NCBI RefSeq assembly: GCF_031846525.1 | Contig: NZ_JAVRHM010000009.1 | Span: forward strand, 113,556-177,555 | Length of the DNA: 64,000 nucleotides | Direction: 5' to 3' | DNA from: Autumnicola patrickiae | GTDB lineage: Bacteria; Bacteroidota; Bacteroidia; Flavobacteriales; Flavobacteriaceae | Shown here: one piece after another, positions 53,052-62,745 of the stretch | How positions within the stretch are numbered: position 1 is the first letter of the stretch | Layout: the number at the start of each line of letters is the position of its first letter | Program-made: the position numbers and the translations under genes | Notes under the pieces: model-generated | Seen by the model: only the letters and a program-made list of their open reading frames with translations | Database searches by the model: none | Told to the model about the DNA's origin: nothing

Positions 53052-54077
53052 ATGTATATCAGCATCTCTCCTCAAAAAACAGGTGGCGCTTTTTCAAAAA
53101 GCGCAGGGGATTTTGTGAGCTACCTGGAAAAAGAAAACCAGGGTAAAAGTCTGTTGGATAAGGAATATTTTTTTAATCAGTATGATGATAAAATACAGCC
53201 CTACGAGGTGATCAAAGAGATCGATGGGAATACTTCGAAATTAAAACACAAAGAACCCAAATATTATTCTATCACCATTAGTCCCAGCCATTACGAGTTA
53301 AAACATATCCACAATAATCCTGAAAAATTAAAGGCATTTGTTCGTGACGCAATGAAAGAATATGCCGGCTCCTTTAACCGGGAGATAGGTGGAAGGCCAA
53401 TCAATGTGGATGACATTAAATATTACGCCAAAATTGAATATGAAAGAACCTTTAAAAGTAACGATGTAGCCATTCGGGAAAATAAACCCTTCAGCAAGCA
53501 GATCGCCCACCTGAAAAATGAACTTCGGAAGGTAGAACGTGGGGAAGTTCCCGGAAACACCCGGAAACTTGAAAATGAGATTCAAAAGCTGGTCAGGGAT
53601 GCTCCTTATAAAATTCGGGGACAGGCGGTGGAACCGGGAATGAAAAAAGAAGGACTGCAGAGCCATATCCATATCATTGTAAGCAGGAAAGATGCTTCAA
53701 ACACTTACAGCCTTTCCCCGGGCAGTAAATACAAAGCTTCGGAAGTGGAGATGCATGGCAAAAAGGTCAAGCGCGGGTTTGAACGGGACCGGTTTTTCCA
53801 AAATTCTGAAAAGGCGTTTGACAAGATGTTTAATTACAACAGAAATTATGTGGAAAGCTATACCGCCAGGAAAATGCTGAGTAAGGATCCCAAACAATAT
53901 TTTTTATCCCTAAGAAACCTGGGGATCAATGAGAAAAAGATCGCTTTTAAGATGATCCGACAAGCGGGCTTACAATTGCCCGTTTTACACCTGCCTCAAA
54001 ATAAAGTGGGGTTCGCTTATAAACAACTAAAAAGAATTATCGAAGCCAGTATTAAAGCAAGTTCTATTGGTTATTAA
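53052..54077 (+). CDS. MobB-type relaxase
   Basis: A 341-residue relaxase of the MobB/BtgB family. The N-terminus has YISISPQKTGGAFSKSAGDFVSYLEKE. The metal-binding motif is SHIHIIVSRKD (about residue 204-214). The candidate nucleophile tyrosines are in the N-terminal third. Together with BfmA and the coupling protein it makes a self-contained mobilization set that needs a mating pore from another element. Not homologous to the MobA-type protein at 33455, so the two mobilization modules have different origins. Confidence 0.85.
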   Translation: MYISISPQKTGGAFSKSAGDFVSYLEKENQGKSLLDKEYFFNQYDDKIQPYEVIKEIDGNTSKLKHKEPKYYSITISPSHYELKHIHNNPEKLKAFVRDAMKEYAGSFNREIGGRPINVDDIKYYAKIEYERTFKSNDVAIRENKPFSKQIAHLKNELRKVERGEVPGNTRKLENEIQKLVRDAPYKIRGQAVEPGMKKEGLQSHIHIIVSRKDASNTYSLSPGSKYKASEVEMHGKKVKRGFERDRFFQNSEKAFDKMFNYNRNYVESYTARKMLSKDPKQYFLSLRNLGINEKKIAFKMIRQAGLQLPVLHLPQNKVGFAYKQLKRIIEASIKASSIGY

Positions 54078-54088
54078 AATTATCTGTT

Positions 54089-55693
54089 ATGCTGTCAAAT
54101 ATTTATTTTATCCTTTTTTTTAATGCAGCGGTTGGGGGCTTGTTTTACTATTCCCTGAAAAATACCTCCTGGGGTTATATCATCAACTTTGGGTTTATAT
54201 TCCTGCTGTTTGTTACAAGTTTTACTTCACGCTTTGATTTTAACTTGTTCGTGATGCTTTCCATTCGCCTGTTTATTCCACTAATCCTCATCAATATTCT
54301 AATTAATGAATGGCTGTTAAAGATTGAAAAGGATAAGTTGACCTACAAGTATGCTTTCAGGATGCCACTATCTTCGGGATCGATCAAATTGAAAGATATC
54401 CGCCGCGGAGTTTCTATCATTGGAGCTGCGGGGAGCGGAAAGACCGAAAGTGTGGTTGCCCAATTTCTAAGACATTTTAGTAAGCAAACTTTCTGTGGAA
54501 TTATTCATGACTATAAAAATTTTGAACTTTCCAGGATTGCCTACCCACTATTTAAAGAAGGCAAAATGCCCTTTTATATAATTTCCTTTGATACCATTTA
54601 TAGTAAAGTAAATCCCATTGCACCTCGCTATATGCAGGACGCAGAAAGTGTGAACGAGATTTCCCGGGTACTGCTGGAAAATTTATTGGAAAAAAAGGAA
54701 AATATATCATCCGGGAGTTCCCAGTTCTTTAATGATGCTGCAGAAGGTATAATTGCAGGGCTTATTTGGAAACTTAAAACTGATCATCCCGGCTATTGTA
54801 CCCTGCCACATATGATCGCCCTATTCCAACAATTAACTGCCTATGAGTTAGTGGGCCTTTTAAGTTCTAATCTCACCTCTCAGGCTATGGCGAATGCTTT
54901 TATAAACGGGGTAGATTCCGAACGACAGACAGCTTCCGTAAAGAGCACGCTTTCCAATGCTTTTAAAAAAATAAGCACCCAGCGGATCTTTATGGTTCTT
55001 TCTGAAGATGAGATTCCGTTAAATATCAATCATTCGGAAAATCCAGGAGTGATCTCAGTAGTGAATAATCCTAAATTTGAATCGGCATACTCCCCAATCG
55101 TCGCTACTATTATTCATAGTATCACTAAGCAAATGAGTGTACATGATCGGCTTGGTTCTTTTATCCTTATGGAAGAGGCTTCCACAATTCGCCTACTCAA
55201 TATGCACCGTATTCCGGCGACGCTACGAAGTTATAATATAGCTACGGTCTATGTAATCCAGGATAAGATACAGAATGATATTCTTTATGGTAGGGAAGCA
55301 GGAAAAGCGATTCTCAGCAACTTGTCTTACCAGTTTTTTGGAAAGGTGAATGATCCCGATACTGCGAAATATTATGAAAGTTTCTTCGAGATTGTAAAGA
55401 GGAAAAGTATCAGTGTAAGCAAAAGTGATAATCTGGATTTCGATACTCGTAGAACCGAAAGTGAGCGGGAGGTCGCCAAGATCAGGGCCGATCTATTCTT
55501 CCGCTTAAAACCCGGGCAGTTCGTAACTTTTGCCGATGGAAAAGACCGAAAAGTAAGATTCGCTACACCCGAATGGCCGAAAGAATTACCGATTCCTAAG
55601 CAGGAATTTTCTTCGGAAGATCTGGAATTGAATTTTCAGAAAATATACAGGGAAGCCAAAGCGATCTATAAATCTGAAAACTCCCAGAAATGA
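54089..55693 (+). CDS. VirD4/TraG-like coupling protein (mobilization ATPase)
   Basis: A 534-residue coupling ATPase with three N-terminal membrane helices (about 3-75), Walker A IIGAAGSGKTES (about 110-121) and later hexameric TraD-type motifs including IIHDYKNFELSRIAYPLF and SFILMEEAST (Walker B-like). It would link the relaxase-DNA complex to a type IV secretion channel. Its 3' end overlaps the next gene by 4 bp. Confidence 0.88.
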   Translation: MLSNIYFILFFNAAVGGLFYYSLKNTSWGYIINFGFIFLLFVTSFTSRFDFNLFVMLSIRLFIPLILINILINEWLLKIEKDKLTYKYAFRMPLSSGSIKLKDIRRGVSIIGAAGSGKTESVVAQFLRHFSKQTFCGIIHDYKNFELSRIAYPLFKEGKMPFYIISFDTIYSKVNPIAPRYMQDAESVNEISRVLLENLLEKKENISSGSSQFFNDAAEGIIAGLIWKLKTDHPGYCTLPHMIALFQQLTAYELVGLLSSNLTSQAMANAFINGVDSERQTASVKSTLSNAFKKISTQRIFMVLSEDEIPLNINHSENPGVISVVNNPKFESAYSPIVATIIHSITKQMSVHDRLGSFILMEEASTIRLLNMHRIPATLRSYNIATVYVIQDKIQNDILYGREAGKAILSNLSYQFFGKVNDPDTAKYYESFFEIVKRKSISVSKSDNLDFDTRRTESEREVAKIRADLFFRLKPGQFVTFADGKDRKVRFATPEWPKELPIPKQEFSSEDLELNFQKIYREAKAIYKSENSQK

Positions 55694-56370
55694 ATGCCGT
55701 CAATTACATTAGCCACCTTAACGGAGTACTGCGAAAATTCTCTGAAGATGACAAAATCTCATCTTCACACCGCAGCTTATACCTGGCGTTTTTTGAGTTA
55801 TGGAATCAAAAACGTTTTCCAAAAACCATCATGGTTAACAGTAAACAGGTAATGTCGCTGGCCAAAATACGTTCCAGGACTACTTACCACAAATTACTCC
55901 AGGATCTAAAAACCTGGGGATACCTGCAATACCATCCTTCTAATAATCCGCAAATTGGTTCACTCATTGAGATGTTCAGATTTGAATTCCTCACTGATCA
56001 AAAAATGGACAAGACTTATTCAAATTCTGAACAAGTACCTGTCCAAAAATTGGTCTCTTTTAATAAACATAAAGGTAAACATATAATAAACTCTTTTAAA
56101 AACACTTGTCCAAAGAATGAACAAGTTGTAATAGCATATTTTATAGAAGAAAAAAGAAGTTCTATAGAAGCTAAAAAATTTTTTAATTTTTACGAATCCA
56201 TTGGATGGAAATTAAATGGCAAAAATCCAATCACAAATTGGCAGGCCTGTGCCCGGAATTGGATGATAAAGGCTGACGAAATAAAAAATGAGCAAAATTT
56301 AAAACCTGCGTCCCATAATTGGGATCACTTGCATGTTAGAAAGAATAAAGATTATGGAAAGCCATTGTGA
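55690..56370 (+). CDS. winged-helix replication-type protein
   Basis: A 226-residue protein. Residues about 25-90 look like a winged helix (SSHRSLYLAFFELWNQKRFPK, NSKQVMSLAKIRSRTTYHKLLQDLKTWGYLQY), similar in design to the 35611 protein. The C-terminal part has FYESIGWKLNGKNPITNWQACARNWMIK, a DnaD-like ending common in Bacteroidota mobile-element replication proteins. Last gene of the mob operon. Confidence 0.68.
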   Translation: MNAVNYISHLNGVLRKFSEDDKISSSHRSLYLAFFELWNQKRFPKTIMVNSKQVMSLAKIRSRTTYHKLLQDLKTWGYLQYHPSNNPQIGSLIEMFRFEFLTDQKMDKTYSNSEQVPVQKLVSFNKHKGKHIINSFKNTCPKNEQVVIAYFIEEKRSSIEAKKFFNFYESIGWKLNGKNPITNWQACARNWMIKADEIKNEQNLKPASHNWDHLHVRKNKDYGKPL

Positions 56371-56730
56371 GAAATTAAGTCAACTTATTCATATAAAAAC
56401 TGATTAATTTGTCACAAGGAAAATTTATTATCATAAAGTGGTATCTAATAACCTATTAAAACAGTATAGGTTATTATTTAAATTTAGTAGTCACAAAGTA
56501 ATAGGTTCCTCACTCCCTATAATTTTACTAAATCTTAAAATAACACCATTTTTTCAGCTCTCTATTTTAAATATTCACTTGGGTGTAGAGATTCGGTGAG
56601 AATCTAAAAACATCTTATCAATTTTAAAAATCCTAAACATTTCTGAATAGATATAATTTCATATCTAACGGATATTTTTGCTATATTATATCCTGATTTA
56701 TAGCAAACTACAACTAACCGAGCCATAAAC
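56371..56730. other. intergenic region
   Basis: AT-rich 360 bp with no gene. A TAAGGTTATTATTTA-like repeat is weak. A promoter for the outer-membrane protein gene is likely just upstream of 56731 (TATATTATATC stretch), without an exact consensus match. Confidence 0.4.
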
Positions 56731-57864
56731 ATGAAACAATTAATCTTTTTTTGCCTTCTATTTCCTGGATTAGCATCAGCACAGATTTTTAAATCAAAAG
56801 TCGAACTAGACAGGATCAGAGAAGCTAATTATTTAGATCAAGAAGATTACAGAAATACTATTTTTTATATCATTCAACAGGGTTGGACTGCAAATATGCC
56901 CATTTCGACGGCATCAGCTATTACAAATGGTGTATTTCCTATACAAGATAGAAGAGTTCCCATGAAAGATAATGAAGGGGAATCAAACGATTATTTATTA
57001 GAAGCAGATCTTTATTTGAGTTATCCCTTAATATATGGTAGAAAAGAATATGGCGTAGCTTCTAACAAATTAGCACGAATAGCATTTGATTATGGAGTTA
57101 ATTTCCGAATGCTATATGATAACTCCAGTCCTGTTACACCTCCAAGTCAGAAACCAGGATTATCTTATCAAATGAATTTATACAATAATTACTCAAAATG
57201 GTTTGGATCATCCTGGAAAAAAAATAGTAAGGATAGTATCTATAGATTAAAACCTGGCAAGAACCTAACATTTGTAAACTTTCTATTCAAGGTTCAACAT
57301 TATAGTAATGGCCAATCTGGCGATTCAATTTATATTGAGCCTGAATCCGGTTTAGAAAGAAATAATTATCGTGACGGAGATTTTAGCACAAATTATTTAT
57401 ATTTTCAAACTACTCTTGGAAAATATCACGTGGGATATAAAAATCTACATCAATTAAGTGTGGGATATCGATGGGATTGGGGGTCTAGTGATGGCACATT
57501 CGCTTACTCAGGTGGCCAAGACTTTAAGTATGGCAGGAATAGACTAACCTTAATTTATGATTACCGGTCTTCTCCAAGACAAGATATACCATGGCATTTC
57601 CGTGCTGATTTTAATTATATCATTGGAGACCTAGGTGAATTTCAAGCAAACATAGACTCGGATAAGAAATATAGGACGGGTGCGAAGTTATTTTTTGCTC
57701 TTACTCCAAAATATCATAGGTCCGTTGGATATTTTGTATCGACCTATTATGGAAGAGATTATCTTAATATACGATATGATGATATTGTGTTTGTTTTCAG
57801 AATTGGACTTTCTCTTAGTTTAGATGGATATAAAATAAACAAAGCAAAGAATGTGATGAATTAA
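56731..57864 (+). CDS. outer-membrane beta-barrel protein, possibly OMPLA-like
   Basis: A 377-residue protein with a signal peptide (MKQLIFFCLLFPGLASAQ), aromatic strand patterns, and a final residue pattern consistent with a barrel (Gly- and Tyr-rich alternation). At about 188-193, QHYSNGQS resembles the HxSNG catalytic motif of outer-membrane phospholipase A, with Asn residues about 19 positions later (ERNNYRDGD). The match is short, and OMPLA normally has about 270 residues, so the enzyme role is tentative. Standing alone after the mobilization operon; it may be cargo. Confidence 0.6.
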   Translation: MKQLIFFCLLFPGLASAQIFKSKVELDRIREANYLDQEDYRNTIFYIIQQGWTANMPISTASAITNGVFPIQDRRVPMKDNEGESNDYLLEADLYLSYPLIYGRKEYGVASNKLARIAFDYGVNFRMLYDNSSPVTPPSQKPGLSYQMNLYNNYSKWFGSSWKKNSKDSIYRLKPGKNLTFVNFLFKVQHYSNGQSGDSIYIEPESGLERNNYRDGDFSTNYLYFQTTLGKYHVGYKNLHQLSVGYRWDWGSSDGTFAYSGGQDFKYGRNRLTLIYDYRSSPRQDIPWHFRADFNYIIGDLGEFQANIDSDKKYRTGAKLFFALTPKYHRSVGYFVSTYYGRDYLNIRYDDIVFVFRIGLSLSLDGYKINKAKNVMN

Positions 57865-58968
57865 ATATCCTATCTATTTATTTGAAATTATAGGTTTTAT
57901 CTACGAAAAAATAAATTTAAGGTGGTTCTTCAATAACCTATAAAATAGTAACCAACGTTACAAAATAATATGATTGATCAATGGTCTGAAATTTATCCAA
58001 ATTGAGTTCAAAGACATAACATCTCACCACCCAAAGGAACGTAACCAACTGTAGACTAAAATATGGCCCTGCTAAATGCTATAGTAATTATTTAATGTGC
58101 TTTATGTAATTGCCCTAAAGACAAATAAATTCCTAACCTTATCCAAACGATAATTAGAAAAATTAAAATTCCTGATTAGTTTTTAATCATTAGTATTTAG
58201 AAAATCTCTTTTCTTTTTTTCAAACGTAGGTTTCCATCTTATAAACGAATCCTTACAATCAATTTTAAATGAAAAGCACAATAGCTTGCAAACTATAACA
58301 GCCGAAGATCAACCAATTTCGGCCGATTACGGACGATTAACTTTAGAGAAATAAAAAATACTTCTCTACCTTTAGACCATTAAACAATAAACAGGGGAGC
58401 AGCTTTTCCATTAATTAAAGCTAAATCAAGTAAGAATTCAGAAATTTTAGCTCAATTGGTAGATGAGGACAAGTTAGTTTTTCGACAAGGAAAAGGCCGG
58501 GCACCTATTACACGCTAAAATAAAATAATACTTAATGGGAAATATTATATCTGAATCAGATACCATACATAGCCAATTTTATTGAGTAATAAATACCACT
58601 TGGGTTTTGACCGAATAAAATGGATCCAAAAATAAAGAGAAAATCTTTGATGATTATTTAAGTATAAACACCAAGAACTGGAGAATTTCGAAGTGCAGAT
58701 TACTTTAAAGAATTTATCTCAAAAAGAAAAAAGATAAAATTAAGCAGCGTTTAGAAAAATTACCCAAGATTTTGAAAATAAATGAAAGAAAGGTTTTCAG
58801 TACAATGGTAGAAAGGTTTTGTTTTATGGTTTCCCGTAATAAGTCTTATTTATAATGGGTAATTTTATAAAACTGAGTTTATTTCTATTCCATAATTGTT
58901 AAAGTTATATTTAGTAGTGTAAGCTTACAATAGGAGATACCTTGAAGGGCATTTGAAAAACCAATCGT
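57865..58968. other. 1.1-kb decayed noncoding region
   Basis: No intact gene. Two broken protein-like pieces are visible: about 58202-58353, which includes NVGFHLINESLQSILNE and ISADYGRLTLEK before a stop, and about 58411-58517, reading AKSSKNSEILAQLVDEDKL. They look like remnants of deleted genes. AT-rich and stop-rich elsewhere. Confidence 0.5.
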
Positions 58969-59733
58969 ATGAGACACAAACTAATTCTTGACGTATTTAC
59001 TATAATTTATAAAGGAAGACAAAGAGTTGGCTTCAAAGTAAAGGGAATTGAAAAATTTCTGTATTTAAGTCCTGCGAATGTAAAGCAATCTACAGAAGTT
59101 GATATTAATGAGGTAGAAATTTTAATCGGTTCTAAAATAAGACCTGAACTTTACAGGAAAGGAGAAAAAATGTTTGGAGGAGAAATTTATAAAGGGGACT
59201 ATCCAATTATTAAAGACTTTTGGATTGAATGCTCGGATACAATCGAAAATATGCGGAAAAAGAACTCGGATAAACTTAAAAGTCTAAAGAAAATCAAGAA
59301 AGTATTTCATTTTCATAAATTCGGAAAGGATAACATTGGTTTTGATGTAGGAGAAGATAAAGCAATTTTTACAAGTGCAAATAGAGTTGTAGGTTTAACA
59401 TCATTAGATTTAAGTGAAATTCACATTTTAGAAGGTTCATTTATAGGTCCTGAATATTACCAAAAAGGAGAAAATATTTATGAAGGAATGGATAAAGAGC
59501 CTGAATTATGCTACAAAAGCAATGTGGTAATAAAAAATCTGAATTTACGCTTTTGTGGTAAAATTGAAGAAATGCACGAGAAATTTGAGAATTCAGAACC
59601 ATCATATGCAACTGGATATGATAATTCAAGTTACGACTATGACAGCGGATATGACTCAAGTAATTGGTTAGCAGATGCAGCTGGGACTGATGATCCAGAA
59701 GTTATGAGAGATGTGTACTGGAATTTGGACTAA
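58969..59733 (+). CDS. protein of two tandem repeats with Asp/Ser/Tyr-rich tail
   Basis: A 254-residue protein of unknown family. Residues about 7-72 and 108-172 are homologous halves: VGFKVKGIEKFLYLSPANVK...EVEILIGSKIRPELYRKGEKMFGG matches IGFDVGEDKAIFTSANRVVG...EIHILEGSFIGPEYYQKGENIYEG. Each unit ends in a Y-x-K-G-E motif. The tail is rich in Tyr, Asp and Ser (NSSYDYDSGYDSSNW). It precedes the IS1182 element and follows decayed DNA, so it may be a recent arrival. Function unknown. Confidence 0.75.
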   Translation: MRHKLILDVFTIIYKGRQRVGFKVKGIEKFLYLSPANVKQSTEVDINEVEILIGSKIRPELYRKGEKMFGGEIYKGDYPIIKDFWIECSDTIENMRKKNSDKLKSLKKIKKVFHFHKFGKDNIGFDVGEDKAIFTSANRVVGLTSLDLSEIHILEGSFIGPEYYQKGENIYEGMDKEPELCYKSNVVIKNLNLRFCGKIEEMHEKFENSEPSYATGYDNSSYDYDSGYDSSNWLADAAGTDDPEVMRDVYWNLD

Positions 59734-59871
59734 AGAAAAGCGCCTAACAACACTGTATATCACTGATTGCGGCGTTTCGTTGGAATTCTGAATTTTAAGA
59801 TTTTCTAGGATTAAAATCATTGATTGAACAATAATTGCTAATTTTCCTGGAACGATTAGATATGCGAAACC
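59734..59871. other. flank of IS1182 element
   Basis: Short noncoding DNA between the repeat protein and the left end of the IS. No gene. Confidence 0.4.
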
Positions 59872-61567
59872 GTCAGACTGTCTAATAACCTACTGACTCT
59901 TAATAACTTTGTTGATTTCTTATCATTCTGGTTTTATCAACGATTGAGCTTTTGCAGTATCTTCATGCTATGAGATTTATAGAAGGAAAAGATCGCAAAC
60001 AATCCTCGCTGTTCCCGGTGTCATTAGATGATACCATCGAACAGGAAAACGAGGTCAGGGCCGTAGATATTTTTGTGGATAGCCTGGACCTTGAGCATAT
60101 GGGTTTTCGGGTACATTTTCCCGAAGGGGGACGTCCAGCCTATCATCCAGGGGTATTGCTCAAGTTATTCATCTATGGGTATATGAACCGGCTTCGCTCT
60201 TCAAGGATGTTGGAGCGTGAGTGCAAGCGCAATATTGAACTGATGTGGCTTCTAGGGCAACTTTCCCCAGACCACAATACCATTGCCAATTTTAGAAAAG
60301 ATAATCCCGAGGCCATAAAAAAGGTGTTCCGAGCTACGGTGGTGCTGGCCAAAAACTTCAACCTTATTGGGGGAAAGCTTATTGCAGGGGATAGTACCAA
60401 GCTAAGGGCCCAGAATAGCAAAAAGAACAATTTCAATAAAAAGAAGATCGACCGCCACCTTCAGTATATCGAGAATAAACTTCAGGAATATAACAAGGCC
60501 CTGGAAAATGCCGATGGTACTTTAGCTAAAGAAAGCATCCATAAAGAGATGGATAAGCACAACAAACGAAAGAATAATTACCACAGGTTACAGAACCAGT
60601 TGGATCAAACCAAAGAAGAGCAGATCTCTACTTCCGATCCCGAGAGCCGGCATATGGTCCTACGCAATAATATTACGGAGGTAGCTTACAATGTCCAGTC
60701 CACCGTTGATGCCGAGCATTGCATCCCCATTGATTACGAGGTGACCAATCGCAATGACTCCAAAGCTATGGGGGCGATGGTCCGAAGAGCAAAGGCCATC
60801 CTGGGAAGCACCGATTTTACCGCACTCTTTGATAAAGGCTACCATACAGGGTCTGAACTGGAAATTGCGCAAAAGCTAAAGATTAAAACCCTGGTGGCTA
60901 TTCCGGCCCCCGCCTCCAATGCACCAGATCCTAAATACAATATTCAAAATTTTATTTATGACCAGCAAGAAGATCATTATACATGTCCGGAGCAGCATTT
61001 ACTAAAAACCAATGGGAACTATTACACCAACCACAGGGGAAAATCTAATGAGTCGAAATTCAAACAGTATAAAACAAAAGCCTGCAAGGGATGCCCGGTG
61101 CGGGAGTTTTGTACCACGGCCATAAACGGAAGGATCCTTGCCAGGAATATATTTACGGCTGTTTATGAAGAAAACCGAAGGAATATGGAGGCCGATCCTG
61201 AATTGTATCGGCAAAGGCAGGCCATCGTGGAACACCCCTTTGGGACTATGAAAAGGCAATGGGGCTTTGACCATATCCTTTCCAAAAAAGGCAAAAAACG
61301 TGCTTCTGCAGATGTTGGCTTCATCTTTATTGCCTACAATCTCAAGCGCATCTTGAACCTAATAGGTGAAAAAGACTGGGACAAACTCCTGAAGACTATT
61401 CACAGCTATTTTACCACCTGGTTATGCAGCCATAGATCGATTTTAAGGACTAAGAGGCATGTTGATATAGCAGAATACATTTTACCGATCATTTTAAAAA
61501 CCTTCCCTAAAAAACCTTATTTTAGTCCATAATTGGCAGAAACTAAGAGGTTTTTAGACAGACTGCC
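59872..61567 (+). mobile_element. IS1182-family insertion sequence
   Basis: About 1.7 kb with imperfect inverted ends: GTCAGACTGTCTAATAACCT at 59872-59891 and the complement of AGGTTTTTAGACAGACTGCC at 61548-61567, matching at about 15 of 20 positions. It carries the single transposase gene. Target duplication is not clear. Confidence 0.8.
59952..61532 (+). CDS. IS1182 family transposase
   Basis: A 526-residue DDE transposase of the IS1182 type: AGDSTKLRAQNS (first Asp region), FDKGYHTGSELEIAQ (second Asp) and the C-terminal EHPFGTMKRQWGF (Glu) with the KxxRxxxxxGF tail typical of IS4-superfamily proteins. A Cys-rich insertion (CKGCPVREFC) is present as in many IS1182 members. Intact by length. 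It may have inserted recently into the region between the repeat protein and the nuclease gene. Confidence 0.95.
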   Translation: MQYLHAMRFIEGKDRKQSSLFPVSLDDTIEQENEVRAVDIFVDSLDLEHMGFRVHFPEGGRPAYHPGVLLKLFIYGYMNRLRSSRMLERECKRNIELMWLLGQLSPDHNTIANFRKDNPEAIKKVFRATVVLAKNFNLIGGKLIAGDSTKLRAQNSKKNNFNKKKIDRHLQYIENKLQEYNKALENADGTLAKESIHKEMDKHNKRKNNYHRLQNQLDQTKEEQISTSDPESRHMVLRNNITEVAYNVQSTVDAEHCIPIDYEVTNRNDSKAMGAMVRRAKAILGSTDFTALFDKGYHTGSELEIAQKLKIKTLVAIPAPASNAPDPKYNIQNFIYDQQEDHYTCPEQHLLKTNGNYYTNHRGKSNESKFKQYKTKACKGCPVREFCTTAINGRILARNIFTAVYEENRRNMEADPELYRQRQAIVEHPFGTMKRQWGFDHILSKKGKKRASADVGFIFIAYNLKRILNLIGEKDWDKLLKTIHSYFTTWLCSHRSILRTKRHVDIAEYILPIILKTFPKKPYFSP

Positions 61568-61599
61568 GTTGGCAATAAGCTTTAAACAAAAAAACCAAT

Positions 61600-62691
61600 A
61601 TGAACAACGAAATTTGGAATGAAATCTGTTTTTTACTTTCTAAGAACATCAAGAATGATATTAGTGAAAGCGATTTTGAACAAAATGTACTTCAAGTATT
61701 AAGAATTTTAGAATGGAAAGAATTTAAAGGAGATATACAAATCCGACCTTCATTTAAAATCGGAGCTGCAAATAGAATAACGCCCGATTTCGTTATAAAT
61801 TCCAAGGAGAATAAAAACCTTTTCGTTATTGAAATTAAACAACCAAGTATACCTATAAATATAGGTTTTCAACAACAGTTGTTTTCTTATATGCGTCAAT
61901 TGAGATTGCAATATGGAATATTGATTGGGCAAGTAATTCAAGTATTCTATGATGGTGATTTAACTGACCACGACGATCCCGTTTTACTTGAAACTATTGA
62001 ATTTAAAAACAATAGTAAAAAAGGTGAAAAATTTGTTGAGTTATTTTCAAAAGAAAACTTCAATTATGAATCTTTGGAATCATTTACAATTAATTCGCTA
62101 AAAAGAATAAACCGTAAAGCAGATCAAAAAAAACTACTAAATAAAATATTATCTACTGGATATCGGGAAGAAGTATTGGAATTAATCAAGCAAGATTTTC
62201 TTAATAAATATGACGCAGAGATAATTGAAAATGTATTACAAGAAATAAACATTAATATTGCCTCGAATAGTCACAAAGAATTAAAAAATTCAAGTTTTCA
62301 ATCAACTACTGAGAACTTAAAACCAACAATATCATCTGAAAGGGACAGAACAAGATATATCTTGAACGGAAATAATATTGCTTTGGCAAAAAATAGATTT
62401 GTACTTCAAGTAGTCAAAGACTATATTAAGCAAAAACCGACAAATTTCAATTCTTTAAAAAAAGTATTTAAAGATGAATATCAAGGTTCAACAGGAGTAA
62501 TTAATAAATTAGATTTTGTTGAAACAAAATATGCCAATAAATCTAATAAAAGGCATTTTACTGGTTCCGAGGAAATTTTAGAAAGTTCGGACGGTGTAAA
62601 ATTCGTTGTATCAACAGAATGGGGAAAAGGAAATATCGAAAATCTCGTTGATTTAGCAAAAAGAGAAGGATTTTCTGTAGAAAAGACTTAG
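61600..62691 (+). CDS. HSDR_N-type PD-(D/E)XK nuclease-domain protein
   Basis: A 363-residue protein with an N-terminal PD-(D/E)XK fold like the type I restriction HsdR N-terminal domain: Glu27 in SESDFEQNV, Asp63 in ITPDFVIN, Glu78 and Lys80 in LFVIEIKQPS and the supporting QQLFSYMRQLRLQYGILIG. No helicase domain follows. The C-terminal half ends in a conserved DGVKFVVSTEWGKGNIENLVDLAKREGF module found on other stand-alone nucleases. It may be a defence nuclease guided by partner proteins. IS1182 lies directly upstream. Confidence 0.85.
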   Translation: MNNEIWNEICFLLSKNIKNDISESDFEQNVLQVLRILEWKEFKGDIQIRPSFKIGAANRITPDFVINSKENKNLFVIEIKQPSIPINIGFQQQLFSYMRQLRLQYGILIGQVIQVFYDGDLTDHDDPVLLETIEFKNNSKKGEKFVELFSKENFNYESLESFTINSLKRINRKADQKKLLNKILSTGYREEVLELIKQDFLNKYDAEIIENVLQEININIASNSHKELKNSSFQSTTENLKPTISSERDRTRYILNGNNIALAKNRFVLQVVKDYIKQKPTNFNSLKKVFKDEYQGSTGVINKLDFVETKYANKSNKRHFTGSEEILESSDGVKFVVSTEWGKGNIENLVDLAKREGFSVEKT

Positions 62692-62745
62692 GTATAAATA
62701 CTATAGCCAATATCAGTTATTGCAGCAACCCTTTAAGAAACAAAT

